The notes beneath the pieces were generated by a model. It was not told where the DNA came from, made no database searches, and worked only from the letters and a program-made list of their open reading frames with translations. A stretch of 64,000 bases of DNA from CAZMYM01 sp964620325. GTDB lineage: Bacteria > Bipolaricaulota > Bipolaricaulia > UBA7950 > UBA9294. The stretch spans positions 1 to 64,000 of the forward strand of contig CAZUIM010000013.1 in the NCBI GenBank assembly GCA_964620325.1, given 5' to 3'. The position numbers and the translations under genes are program-made. Shown here in pieces: positions 49,806 through 58,474 of this stretch (position 1 is the stretch's first letter; the number at the start of each line of letters is the position of its first letter).

Positions 49806-50702
49806 ATGATCTTTCTCGACGTTACGCTGCCGGTCTTCCTCGTTGCCGGGATTGGGTATGCCTTCGCCCGATTGACGAAGCTCGATGTCGTCGCACTCGG
49901 ACGGATCGTCTTCTACGTGTTCGGTCCGGCACTGATCTTCCGATCAGTCTACACGGCTGAGCTCGATCCGACCGAGGTCGCGCGAATCGCAGGTTTCGCG
50001 GTCGCTTATCACGCCGTCCTGTTTATCGTCTCGCGTCTCCACGGGCGGCTTCGGCGGCTCGACGAAGACACGCAGTCGGCAGCGACGCTGGCTCTGACGC
50101 TCGGCAATCACGGAACCTACGGACTTCCTGTAGTCTACTTCATGTTCGGAGACCGCGGGCTGGCGCTCGCCGTCGTCTTTCTGGTCTGCGCAATCGTCTT
50201 GCAGTCAACGTTCGGAGTCGGCGTTGCGATGTGGCGGCGCGGCACGCGGCCGTGGAACCTTGTTGCCGGAGTGTTCCGAGTGCCGTGGATCTACGCGTTT
50301 CTCGCTGCCCTCGCTGTCCGGACGGTGAACGTCTCCGTCCCCGACGGCCTGTGGAGGGGCATCGAGCTCGTCGCCGATGGGGCAATCCCTCTTCAGCTCG
50401 TACTGCTCGGGATGGAGCTCGCACGGTTGCGCGTCGGTGCGATCGCAGCAACGACGGCGGAGCTCACCCTCCTTCGGACGATCGGCGCTCCACTCCTGGC
50501 GCTGGGGCTCGCCGCCGCCGTCGGCGCCGAAGGCCTTCTCTTCTCCGTGCTGATCATTCAAGGAAGCATGCCGAGCGCGATCAACTCGATGATTCTCGCG
50601 ATCCGCTACGATCGACGTCCCGACCTCGCGGCGAGCGTCGTCTTTCTGACGACGCTCCTCAGTCTCGCGTCGCTGACCGTCGTTCTTCACCTCGTCGCGT
50701 AG
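49806..50702 (+). CDS. AEC-family (auxin efflux carrier-like) membrane transporter
   Basis: A 298-residue integral membrane protein with about ten hydrophobic segments. VTLPVFLVAGIGYAFARL at the N-terminus, GNHGTYGLPVVYFMFGDRG near 100 and the C-terminal LLFSVLIIQGSMPSAINSMILAIRYDR carry the family pattern (PF03547) seen in malonate, malate and auxin-like carriers. Substrate is unknown. hyuA starts 39 nt after it, but with its own promoter, so transport of a substrate or product of the hydantoinase/oxoprolinase pair is a reasonable inference. ATG 49806 (GGAGG upstream); GTG 49803 is the alternative. Confidence 0.86.
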   Translation: MIFLDVTLPVFLVAGIGYAFARLTKLDVVALGRIVFYVFGPALIFRSVYTAELDPTEVARIAGFAVAYHAVLFIVSRLHGRLRRLDEDTQSAATLALTLGNHGTYGLPVVYFMFGDRGLALAVVFLVCAIVLQSTFGVGVAMWRRGTRPWNLVAGVFRVPWIYAFLAALAVRTVNVSVPDGLWRGIELVADGAIPLQLVLLGMELARLRVGAIAATTAELTLLRTIGAPLLALGLAAAVGAEGLLFSVLIIQGSMPSAINSMILAIRYDRRPDLAASVVFLTTLLSLASLTVVLHLVA

Positions 50703-50703
50703 A

Positions 50704-50732
50704 TTGCGGCCTTCGCAGTACCCATCTATACT
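50704..50732 (+). promoter_or_regulatory. hyuA promoter
   Basis: -35 TTGCGG (50704-50709), 17-nt spacer, -10 TATACT (50727-50732). The ATG at 50742 is 9 nt after the -10, so the mRNA should be almost leaderless. Confidence 0.75.
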
Positions 50733-50741
50733 GCGCCAGCA

Positions 50742-52772
50742 ATGGCGACGGCAATCGGCATCGACATCGGCGGGACGTTCGTCGACATCGTCATCTCGGA
50801 CGAGAACGGGCTGCGATTCGCGAAGGTTCCATCATCGCCCGGTGCGCCTGCACAGGGCGTGCTCGCCGGCCTCGAGGACCTCATCCGGGTCGGTTCGATC
50901 GTCCCGGAGACGGTCGAACGAATCATCCACGGCTCGACGGTCGCGACGAACGCGCTCCTCGAGGGGGCGTGGGCACGGACCGCGTTGGTGACGACGCGGG
51001 GTTTTCGCGATGTGCTGGAAATCGGTCGACAGGATCGGCCGCGCCTTCTGGACCCGTTCTACGAGCGCCCTGCATCGCTCGTCCCGCGAGATCTTCGGTT
51101 CGAGGCGGGCGAACGGCTCGCTTCCGACGGGCGCGTTCTCGTGCCACTCGACGAGGGCGAGATCGAGCGGCTCGTTCCGGCGCTGTCGACGGCCGGAGTC
51201 GATGCGGTGGCGGTCGTCTTCCTCTTCTCGTTCGTCGACCCGACTCATGAGCGGGCGGCGCGCCGTGTCCTGGAATCGAGGCTGCATCTCCCCGTGGTGA
51301 TTTCAAGCGATGTTCTCCCCGAGTTTCGCGAATTCGAACGGACATCGACGACCGTGGCGACGGCCGCCCTTCGCCCGGTCGTGGGGGCGTACGTCTCGCG
51401 GTTGCAGGAGGGAGCGAGCGAGCTGCGGCTTCCCGGCACGTGGCAGATCATGCAGTCGAGCGGCGCGATCACGAGCGCTGAGACCGCGGAGCGAGAGCCG
51501 GCGCGAGTCCTCCTTTCCGGTCCGGCGGGAGGTGTCGAGGGGGCCCGCGCGATCGGGGAACTGATCGGCGCGAGGGACCTGATCACGATGGACATGGGCG
51601 GAACGAGCTGCGACGTGGCGCTGATTCGCGACGGGCGGATCGGCTGGTCGACGAGAGGCCGGGTCGGCGATCATCCGGTCGCTTTGCCGATGGTCGAGAT
51701 TCACACGATCGGAGCGGGAGGAGGAAGCATCGCCTGGATCGATCGAGGAAGCGCGCTACGTGTGGGCCCCGAGAGCGCCGGCGCGATCCCGGGACCGGCC
51801 TGCTACGATCGCGGCGGGACGCGGCCGACGGTGACCGATGCGCACGTCGTGTTGGGACACGTCCCTCCCGATCGACCGATCGGCGGACTGACGGCTCTGA
51901 GCGTCGAGGGCGCCCGGACCGCCGTTGGGAGGATCGCTGCGACTCTCGGTCTGGCGGTGGAAGCGGCCGCTCTGGGAATCCTTGAAGTGAGCGATGCTGC
52001 GATGGAACGAGCGATTCGTGTGATTTCGGTCGAGCGAGGGCAGGACCCACGGGAGTGCTCGCTCGTTGCGTTCGGAGGGGCCGGTCCGCTCCACGCGATC
52101 GGTGTAGCGCGGCGGTTGTCGATTCCGCGGGTGATCGTGCCGGCCTGCGCCGGTGTCCTTTCCGCCTACGGTTTGCTGACCGCCGACGCCGGCCATGATG
52201 TCAGCCGGAGCGTCGTGCGGCCGCTGGACGACGTTCCCGTCGCGGTGATACGAGAGATCGTCGACGAACTCCGAACGGCGGGCCGAAATCGACTCGATGC
52301 GGAAGGCGTCGGCGAGGATGAGATCCGCTTTCGGGTCACAGCGGACCTCCGGTACACGGGGCAATCGCACGAGGTCAACGTTCCGCTTCCCGGAGCGGAG
52401 GGAAAGATCGATGTGGCGATCGAGGCGCTCGCGGAAGCGTTCCATCGAGCACACGAGGAGCGGTTTGGGCACGCGGCGCCCGAAGAGGAGATCGAGTTGG
52501 TCACCCTGCGAGTTCGTGCGTTCTCACCGTCGACGACGGCCGGGCTGTCGATCGGCGAGGTGAGCTCAGAGCCGGAAGATCGACAGGGAGAGGCGTGGTT
52601 CGATCGAGACGGACCGGCGCGAACGTGGTTTGTGGACCGGCGCAGGCTGGCGGCGGGGGAGCGGCTTGAGGGTCCGGCGGTCTTGTTCGGGGCCGATTCG
52701 ACAATCCTCGTGCCAGGCGGCGTATCGGCGGAGCGGGATCGATTCGGTAACGTCATCCTGGAGGTTCGATGA
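50742..52772 (+). CDS. hyuA: hydantoinase/oxoprolinase family protein, A subunit
   Basis: A 676-residue member of the ATP-dependent hydantoinase/5-oxoprolinase/acetone carboxylase superfamily. The N-terminal actin-like ATPase fold has IGIDIGGTFVDIVISDE near 4-20 and HGSTVATNALLEG near 63-75. The catalytic domain has LLSGPAGGVEGARAIGEL, MDMGGTSCDVALIRDG near 285 and IGAGGGSIAW. Reactions in the family use ATP to open cyclic amides such as 5-oxoproline or N-methylhydantoin; the true substrate is unknown. No ribosome site, but a -10 box lies immediately upstream. The stop overlaps hyuB (ATGA). Confidence 0.92.
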   Translation: MATAIGIDIGGTFVDIVISDENGLRFAKVPSSPGAPAQGVLAGLEDLIRVGSIVPETVERIIHGSTVATNALLEGAWARTALVTTRGFRDVLEIGRQDRPRLLDPFYERPASLVPRDLRFEAGERLASDGRVLVPLDEGEIERLVPALSTAGVDAVAVVFLFSFVDPTHERAARRVLESRLHLPVVISSDVLPEFREFERTSTTVATAALRPVVGAYVSRLQEGASELRLPGTWQIMQSSGAITSAETAEREPARVLLSGPAGGVEGARAIGELIGARDLITMDMGGTSCDVALIRDGRIGWSTRGRVGDHPVALPMVEIHTIGAGGGSIAWIDRGSALRVGPESAGAIPGPACYDRGGTRPTVTDAHVVLGHVPPDRPIGGLTALSVEGARTAVGRIAATLGLAVEAAALGILEVSDAAMERAIRVISVERGQDPRECSLVAFGGAGPLHAIGVARRLSIPRVIVPACAGVLSAYGLLTADAGHDVSRSVVRPLDDVPVAVIREIVDELRTAGRNRLDAEGVGEDEIRFRVTADLRYTGQSHEVNVPLPGAEGKIDVAIEALAEAFHRAHEERFGHAAPEEEIELVTLRVRAFSPSTTAGLSIGEVSSEPEDRQGEAWFDRDGPARTWFVDRRRLAAGERLEGPAVLFGADSTILVPGGVSAERDRFGNVILEVR

Positions 52773-54406
52773 ACGAGGCGAGATCGACCATCGATCCGGT
52801 AACCCTTGAGGTGATGCGGCACGCGCTGACGGCGGTCGCCGAGGAGATGCACGCGAACCTCGTGCGTACGGCGTACAGCCCGAACATCAAGGAGCGGCGC
52901 GATTGCTCGTGCGCCGTGTTCGACGAACATGGACAGATGGTCGCGCAAGCAGAGTCGATTCCGGTCCATCTGGGGGCGATGCCGGCGTCGGTCGCCGCGG
53001 CGATCTCGCGGATCCCGGACCTTCGGCCCGGCGACGTGGTCGCGGCCAACGATCCGTACGCTGGGGGTGCACACCTGCCGGACATCACGTTCGTGGCGCC
53101 CGTGTTCAATTCGGGAACGCTCATCGGCTACGTCGCCAACCGGGCACATCACGCAGACGTCGGAGGGAAGGAGCCGGGAAGCCTGGCCGGAGATTCCCGA
53201 GAGATCTATCAAGAAGGACTTCGGATCCCTCCGGTCCGGCTGTGGAGAGAGGGCGAGCTCGATCGAGACCTTCTCGAGGTCATCCTGGTGAACGTGAGAA
53301 CGCCGGCGGAACGATGGGGCGACCTCCGGGCCCAGCTGGCGGCCTGCCGGACCGGAATCGAGCGAATGAGAGAACTGATCGAGCGATACGGGCAGGAAGG
53401 GCTGGTCGAGGGGATGTCGGCGATCCTCGACTATTCAGAGCGGCGAATGCGTGCCGAGATCGAACGCCTCCCGAGTGCGACGGCGACGTTCGAGGACGTC
53501 CTCGACGACGACGGGATCGCCCGTGATCCGATTCGAATCCGCGCGTCGGTGGGGATCGAGGGGGACCGAATCCGGGTCGACTTCACCGGGAGTTCGGATC
53601 AGGTTTCAGGCCCGGTGAATGCCGTCCTTGCGGTGACAACGTCCGCCGTCTACTACGCCATCCGGACGCTGACCGATCCGGGAATTCCTCCGAATGCCGG
53701 CTGCTATCGGGCGATCGACGTCGTCGCTCCTGTCGGGAGCGTCGTCCACGCCGTCTCTCCGGCTCCCGTCGTCGGAGGAAACCTGGAGACCTCGCAGCGG
53801 ATCGTCGACGTGATCCTCGGTGCGATCGGTCGGCTTCTGCCCGAGTTCGAGATCGCGGCGAGCCAGGGGACGATGAACAACATCGCGATCGGCGGAACCG
53901 ACCCGAGAACAGGCCGTCCGTACACGCTGTACGAGACGATCGCAGGCGGGTGGGGGGCGCGGCCGTGCGCCGACGGCGTCGACGGGATGCACTCACACAT
54001 GACGAACACCCTGAACACACCGATCGAGGCGCTTGAGATCGCGTATCCACTTCGCGTAGACCGCTATGAGCTGATCCGTGGAAGCGGTGGCGGGGGTCGG
54101 TACAGAGGAGGGCTCGGAATCCGCCGAGACATCAGCGCGGTCGACCACGAGGCGCGAGTCTCTCTCCTGTGCGATCGGCGGAAGCACGCTCCGTACGGCG
54201 CCGCCGGCGGCGACTCTGGTTCACCCGGAGAGAATGTCCTTCGTGCGGCGGATGGTGCGGAGCGACCGCTCCCCGGCAAGGGGAGCGTCTCCGTCGCTCC
54301 CGGCGAGGCGATCAGCATTCGAACGCCGGGTGGTGGGGGCTACGGAAGTGCCGGCGAGCGATCGCCTGACGCGATCGAGAAGGATCGGCGCGAAGAGAGG
54401 GTCTAG
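52769..54406 (+). CDS. hyuB: hydantoinase B/oxoprolinase family protein
   Basis: A 545-residue partner of HyuA. DPVTLEVMRHALTAVAEEMH, RTAYSPNIKERRDCSCAVFD and VAANDPYAGGAHLPDIT are the family's N-terminal hallmarks, and IRGSGGGGRYRGGLGIRRD marks the C-terminal part. The two subunits form one ATP-dependent amidohydrolase in the cytoplasm. The start overlaps hyuA by ATGA, so stoichiometric expression is likely. Confidence 0.93.
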   Translation: MNEARSTIDPVTLEVMRHALTAVAEEMHANLVRTAYSPNIKERRDCSCAVFDEHGQMVAQAESIPVHLGAMPASVAAAISRIPDLRPGDVVAANDPYAGGAHLPDITFVAPVFNSGTLIGYVANRAHHADVGGKEPGSLAGDSREIYQEGLRIPPVRLWREGELDRDLLEVILVNVRTPAERWGDLRAQLAACRTGIERMRELIERYGQEGLVEGMSAILDYSERRMRAEIERLPSATATFEDVLDDDGIARDPIRIRASVGIEGDRIRVDFTGSSDQVSGPVNAVLAVTTSAVYYAIRTLTDPGIPPNAGCYRAIDVVAPVGSVVHAVSPAPVVGGNLETSQRIVDVILGAIGRLLPEFEIAASQGTMNNIAIGGTDPRTGRPYTLYETIAGGWGARPCADGVDGMHSHMTNTLNTPIEALEIAYPLRVDRYELIRGSGGGGRYRGGLGIRRDISAVDHEARVSLLCDRRKHAPYGAAGGDSGSPGENVLRAADGAERPLPGKGSVSVAPGEAISIRTPGGGGYGSAGERSPDAIEKDRREERV

Positions 54407-54473
54407 AGCATCTGAGCCCGTCGGCGACTTCGAAGGCGGACCGAAGCGCTTCCCGCGAGGGTGGTGCATCTGT

Positions 54474-54479
54474 TATACT
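54474..54479 (+). promoter_or_regulatory. -10 box of the KamA-family gene
   Basis: TATACT flanked by CTGT and ACAG arms (54470-54487). No good -35 is seen, so an activator may be needed. The predicted leader is about 170 nt. Confidence 0.6.
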
Positions 54480-54485
54480 GATTAC

Positions 54486-54658
54486 AGTACGGGGCGTGCG
54501 CCCCTCACGCGGCAACAGATACCGAGCTGGTCTCCCATTGGAGGGGGCCAGCAGTTCGCAGGATCAGAAAACGTCAGACTGAGCGTGCCGGATCGAGCGC
54601 CGATGCTCGTGAGGCCTTCGCGCCGACCGATCCGGCATCCCGCCGAAGGAGGTGGCCT
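54486..54658 (+). promoter_or_regulatory. structured leader of the KamA-family gene
   Basis: Three nested or serial structures: GGGGC-GTGC-GCCCC (54491-54504); a 9-bp stem with two wobbles, CTGGTCTCC with GGGGGCCAG (54527-54535/54543-54551); and a perfect 10-bp stem TGCCGGATCG/CGATCCGGCA (54586-54595/54628-54637) enclosing about 32 nt with two possible small hairpins. The ribosome site CGAAGGAGG follows only 4 nt later. I do not recognise a known riboswitch consensus; translational control is plausible. Confidence 0.55.
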
Positions 54659-56491
54659 ATGAGAGAACGCCGAACGCTCGGCAAGCCGATTCGGATCGAG
54701 ATGCTGCGAGACGAAGACCCGACGTTGATCGGGCTTCTCGTGAGGAGTGAGACGCTCGAAGAGGCGCGCGGCCGCCTCCTCTCATACCTGGAAGACGTCG
54801 AGTCGGCAATACGGATCGGCGCGCTCAACCTCGATCGGATCGAGCGATCTTCCGCGCTCACGTGGATTCACGCGTTTGAGGAGATGCTTTCGCCGGAGAA
54901 CGAGGCGATCGCGGGCTTCAGCACGCTCGATCTCCTCTGGCACGTTGCGCGGGGCGAGACGGACGAAGTGGCGGAAGGGTTCGTCGAGGAATTCGCGCAC
55001 ATCTTCCGGGCGATCGGCGGACGCTCGAGAGTCGGACATGGATGGCTGGGAAAGGACGAGGTCGACGAAGATGTCGGTCGCTTCCCCGGGGCCGGTCGTC
55101 GAGCGGCGCGGGCGCGATCCCACTTCCTCGACGGCGTCGCGGAGGCGATGCAGCGGCGGGTCGATGCGTACCCTTGCGGACTGGATGACGATCTCGTCGC
55201 GGTTCGGCGGGCGAACCGTGATCGCATCCTTCGATACTTCGGGGCCTCGTTGCGTGATTGGGGGCGGGCCGAGTGGCAAACGGGCAACGTCCTGAAAGGA
55301 GAAGACGGGGCCCGTGCGTTGCAGGAGCTCGTCCCGTTGGCGAGCGAGGAGGTCGCGGCCGTGCGCTTGGCGGTTCGCTACGGGACCCCGTGGGGGATCA
55401 CGCCGTACTACCTGTCGCTCTTCGACTTCACGTCGTCGGATCGAACGTTCGATGATCAGGTTCGTGTCCAGGTCATCCCTTCGCTCCACACCGTCAGGTC
55501 GATGATCGAGCATCGTGGGGATCGCTCTCGGGCGTTCGATTTCATGCGGGAGCGCGACACCTCGCCGGTCGACCATATCACGCGTCGGTACCCGTCGGTC
55601 GCGATTCTCAAGGTCTGTGACACGTGTCCGCAGATCTGCACGTACTGCCAACGCAACTGGGAGATCAACGACGCGATGGTCTTCGAGCGAATCCCGTCCC
55701 GCAGCGACTTGGATCCAGCCCTTGCCTGGTTCGCGGAGCATCCGGGCGTGACCGACGTCCTCCTGACCGGCGGGGACCCGCTGGTCCTCGACGATCGCCT
55801 GTTGGCGTATCTGCTCGATCGCCTCGTGCGCATGGAGCATATACGGCACATCAGAATCGGAACGCGCATTCCGGTGACGATGCCGATGCGGGTGACGGAC
55901 CACCTTGCCGAGGTGATCGGTGGGGCGATCGAACCGGGGCGAAGGATGGTCTCGGTTGTCACGCACGTGGAGAGCGCGCTCGAGATCACGCCAGAGCTGG
56001 CCGGCGCGATCGATCGTCTCAGACGACGCGGGATCTCCGTGTACAACCAGCAGGTGCTCACGCTACAGGCGAGCCTCCGGTTCCAAGTGGTCGCCACGAG
56101 GATCGCGCTCAAACAGGTCGGGATCGATCCCTACTACTCCTTCTACACGAAGGGAAAGGACGAACACCGGGATTACCTCGTTCCGATCGCGCGTCTCCTT
56201 CAGGAACGAAAAGAAGAGGCGAGGCTGCTGCCCGGCATCTTCAGGACGGATGAACCTGTGTTCAACGTCCCTGGGCTGGGCAAGAGCCATCTTCGTGCGC
56301 AGCAGGATCGCGAGCTGATCGCGGTTCGTGCCGATGGTCGTCGGGTCTATCTCTTCCACCCCTGGGAGAAAGGGATCGTTCCGGTGGCACCGTGGCCGTA
56401 CGTCGACGTTTCGGTTGCCGAGTATCTTCGCCGCGTGGCGGAGCGAGGGGAGAACGTCGAGGACTACGAGAGCATCTGGTACTACGTCTAG
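54659..56491 (+). CDS. KamA-family radical SAM aminomutase-like protein with long N-terminal extension
   Basis: A 610-residue radical SAM enzyme. The cluster cysteines are C323, C327 and C330 in CPQICTYC, with an extra C320 just before. VLLTGGDPLVLDDRLL, IRIGTRIPVTMPMRVTDHLA and YYSFYTKGKDEHR follow the lysine 2,3-aminomutase (KamA) barrel, and PGLGKSHLR supplies K542 as the likely PLP-binding lysine. About 280 residues precede the barrel, more than in classical lysine aminomutase. Family members isomerise alpha- to beta-amino acids (beta-lysine, beta-glutamate); substrate here is unknown. ATG 54659 has GAAGGAGGTGG upstream, directly after the structured leader. Its stop overlaps that of a convergent lipoprotein gene. 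Confidence 0.87.
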   Translation: MRERRTLGKPIRIEMLRDEDPTLIGLLVRSETLEEARGRLLSYLEDVESAIRIGALNLDRIERSSALTWIHAFEEMLSPENEAIAGFSTLDLLWHVARGETDEVAEGFVEEFAHIFRAIGGRSRVGHGWLGKDEVDEDVGRFPGAGRRAARARSHFLDGVAEAMQRRVDAYPCGLDDDLVAVRRANRDRILRYFGASLRDWGRAEWQTGNVLKGEDGARALQELVPLASEEVAAVRLAVRYGTPWGITPYYLSLFDFTSSDRTFDDQVRVQVIPSLHTVRSMIEHRGDRSRAFDFMRERDTSPVDHITRRYPSVAILKVCDTCPQICTYCQRNWEINDAMVFERIPSRSDLDPALAWFAEHPGVTDVLLTGGDPLVLDDRLLAYLLDRLVRMEHIRHIRIGTRIPVTMPMRVTDHLAEVIGGAIEPGRRMVSVVTHVESALEITPELAGAIDRLRRRGISVYNQQVLTLQASLRFQVVATRIALKQVGIDPYYSFYTKGKDEHRDYLVPIARLLQERKEEARLLPGIFRTDEPVFNVPGLGKSHLRAQQDRELIAVRADGRRVYLFHPWEKGIVPVAPWPYVDVSVAEYLRRVAERGENVEDYESIWYYV

Positions 56492-56940
56492 GAGGCAGGT
56501 GGTCCAGAGATCCGGATCATCTCCCACGCGAACTCGTAGGTATTCCCGTCGATCGTTTGGGACCCGGTCCCCGACATGTTCTCGTCGTCGTAGTCACCTT
56601 CGAGCGAGATCGTGACGGAGACGGACGACGAACCCAACTCGAGCGTGCCGAAGGCGTCGATTCGGATCGATCGGGCGCTCGTTCGTCCGGAGGTGATCGT
56701 CAGAGCGAACGGCTGAGAACCCGGTCCAACCAGCGTGACTGTCCCTGAGATGTCTCGGTTCTCATGCACAATCTCGAGAGAAATGGGACTCTCCAAGGGA
56801 GCCGACGGGCCGGTCGTCCACGTCAGGGTCCCTTGCCAAGCGCCGGTGAGGTCGATGTGCACCAGGGAGATGCAGCCGCCGAGACCGATCACGCCGACGA
56901 GGACCAATCGAACGAAGATCGCCTTCTGTAGCCGAGTCAC
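56488..56940 (-). CDS. small lipoprotein of unknown function
   Basis: A 150-residue lipoprotein: MTRLQKAIFVRLVLVGV then the lipobox LGGC, placing the lipidated cysteine near residue 23. The mature part is a predicted beta-rich domain (DLTGAWQGTLTWTT, SISLEIVHENRDISGTVTLVG, SVSVTISLEGDYDDENMSGTG) with the appearance of lipocalin-like or META-like small extracellular domains, but no family is certain. The GTG at 56940 follows GGAGGGGAA. The stop codon shares bases with the stop of the convergent KamA-family gene, so transcripts must overlap. Confidence 0.75.
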   Translation of the reverse strand: MTRLQKAIFVRLVLVGVIGLGGCISLVHIDLTGAWQGTLTWTTGPSAPLESPISLEIVHENRDISGTVTLVGPGSQPFALTITSGRTSARSIRIDAFGTLELGSSSVSVTISLEGDYDDENMSGTGSQTIDGNTYEFAWEMIRISGPPAS

Positions 56941-57059
56941 TTCCCCTCCTCGTCTCGAAGTCTCGCGCTGAAGGGTACCGATTCGAAAGGAGACGTGGCC
57001 GAGTGGGAACGGACGTTCGGCACCCGCCTCAAAGCGGAGGTTCGAGCGACGGTGACGAA

Positions 57060-58361
57060 TCAGAACCAGCCGGCATAGACGCCGACGACGTGGAGGGCAC
57101 TGGCGACCACGCAAGCGGTCAGTGCGGTGGGGACGCCGCGGCGGATCCACGCTCTGGTCGTGATAGGGGTGTGCGACTGCTCGCTGCACGACATCACGAT
57201 CACGTTCGACGTGGCGCCGATCGGCGTTGCGTTCCCGCCGAAGCCGACGCCGAGAGCGAGGGCCCACCATAGTGGGCCGACTGCGACTCCTTGCGTCTGG
57301 AGCCCGGCGAGGATCGGCAGCATGGCAATCGTGAACGGGACGTTGTCGACGAGGGCCGACATCAGGGCGGACGCCCACAGAATGGCGAGAGAGGCGAGGA
57401 CGAGTCCGTGTGTTGACAGGGAGGCGAGAGACTTCGCGACGACGTCGAGCGCTCCGGCCGCTTCGAGTCCACCGACGATGACGAACAGACCGATGAAGAA
57501 GAGGAGCACGTCCCAGTGAACCTCTCGGAGGGCCTCACGGGCGCTCGGCCAGATCCACAGAAGCGCGGTGCCGGCGCCGAGGAATGCGACCGTCCCCGAC
57601 TCCAGCCCGATCCGATCGTGGACGAAGAAGAGGATCACGATGCCGAGGAGGACGGCAAGGAGGCGCCTGGTTCCCTTCGGATCCGTGATCGCGCTTCGTG
57701 CGTCGACTGCGAGGAGCTTGTCGATGTTCCGCGGTTTCGTCATCAGGTCCTTGCGGAAGAGGACGAGCAGGAGGACGATCGCTGCGACCCACGCGACGAG
57801 CACGATCGGCGCCAGATGTATCACGAAGTCGGTGAACGAGAGCCCGGCCGCCGATCCGATCAGGATGTTCGGGGGATCTCCGATCAGCGTGGCGACGCCG
57901 CCGATGTTCGAGAGCATCACCTCGCCGATCAGCAGCGGGATCACCGGGATGCCGAGGATGTCCGCGAGCGACATCGTCACCGGGATCATCAGGATGATCG
58001 TCGTGACGTTGTCCAGGACCATCGAGACGAGCGTTGTTGCGAGGCCGAGATACAGGAAGAGGAGCCACGGCTTCCCGCGGGCGAGCTTCGCCGCCTTGAT
58101 CGCAAGATACTCGAAGAAGCCGGTCGCTCGGAAGAGCCCGACGATGACCATCATGCCGAAGAGGAGTGAGATCGTGTTCGCATCGGTCGACTCGAGGGCC
58201 GCGGCGGGGGAGTAGAAGGACAGCCAGGTTCCGATCGCGACCATGGCGATCGCTCCGATCATCGCGACGAGGGTGCGGTGCACGCGTTCGGTGAGGATTC
58301 CAAGATAGGTCAAGGAGAAGATGGCGGTCGACACAACGATCGGCCAGATCGATAGGGCCAT
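57060..58361 (-). CDS. ArsB/NhaD (ion transporter superfamily) membrane protein
   Basis: A 433-residue permease with about 11 membrane segments. Two similar halves carry the ion-transporter superfamily motifs: SMVLDNVTTIILMIPVTMS in the first and SALVDNVPFTIAMLPI in the second, plus GGVATLIGDPPNILIGSAAG and GFGGNATPIGATSNVIVMS. These paired DN and GDPPN/GATSN signatures are typical of ArsB, NhaD and citrate/anion (CitM/P-protein) relatives. Arsenite, Na+/H+ or organic anions are all possible substrates. A -35/-10 pair lies so close upstream that the mRNA is nearly leaderless. Divergent from mutM. Confidence 0.88.
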   Translation of the reverse strand: MALSIWPIVVSTAIFSLTYLGILTERVHRTLVAMIGAIAMVAIGTWLSFYSPAAALESTDANTISLLFGMMVIVGLFRATGFFEYLAIKAAKLARGKPWLLFLYLGLATTLVSMVLDNVTTIILMIPVTMSLADILGIPVIPLLIGEVMLSNIGGVATLIGDPPNILIGSAAGLSFTDFVIHLAPIVLVAWVAAIVLLLVLFRKDLMTKPRNIDKLLAVDARSAITDPKGTRRLLAVLLGIVILFFVHDRIGLESGTVAFLGAGTALLWIWPSAREALREVHWDVLLFFIGLFVIVGGLEAAGALDVVAKSLASLSTHGLVLASLAILWASALMSALVDNVPFTIAMLPILAGLQTQGVAVGPLWWALALGVGFGGNATPIGATSNVIVMSCSEQSHTPITTRAWIRRGVPTALTACVVASALHVVGVYAGWF

Positions 58362-58372
58362 GTTGAGGGCGT

Positions 58373-58401
58373 AGGGTAGCGCCCGAGCGATCGGCCTGCA
58401 A
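58373..58401 (-). promoter_or_regulatory. promoter of the ArsB/NhaD-like transporter gene
   Basis: On the minus strand: -35 TTGCAG (58401-58396), 17-nt spacer, -10 TACCCT (58378-58373). The ATG at 58361 is 11 nt after the -10; no ribosome site is present. Confidence 0.55.
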
Positions 58402-58449
58402 GGGGCACCGTGGAAGGGGAATCGGCGCCGACGGTCGATCGAGGCGCGG

Positions 58450-58455
58450 TATAAT
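58450..58455 (+). promoter_or_regulatory. -10 box of mutM
   Basis: TATAAT; the predicted start near 58462 coincides with the GGAAGGTGG ribosome site. The -35 is not evident. Confidence 0.65.
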
Positions 58456-58474
58456 CCGCCGGAAGGTGGTCTCG

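Noticed and set aside
54486..54658. Lysine, SAM, cobalamin or T-box element
   Set aside because: None of the consensus segments I know for these classes is present; kept as an unclassified structured leader.
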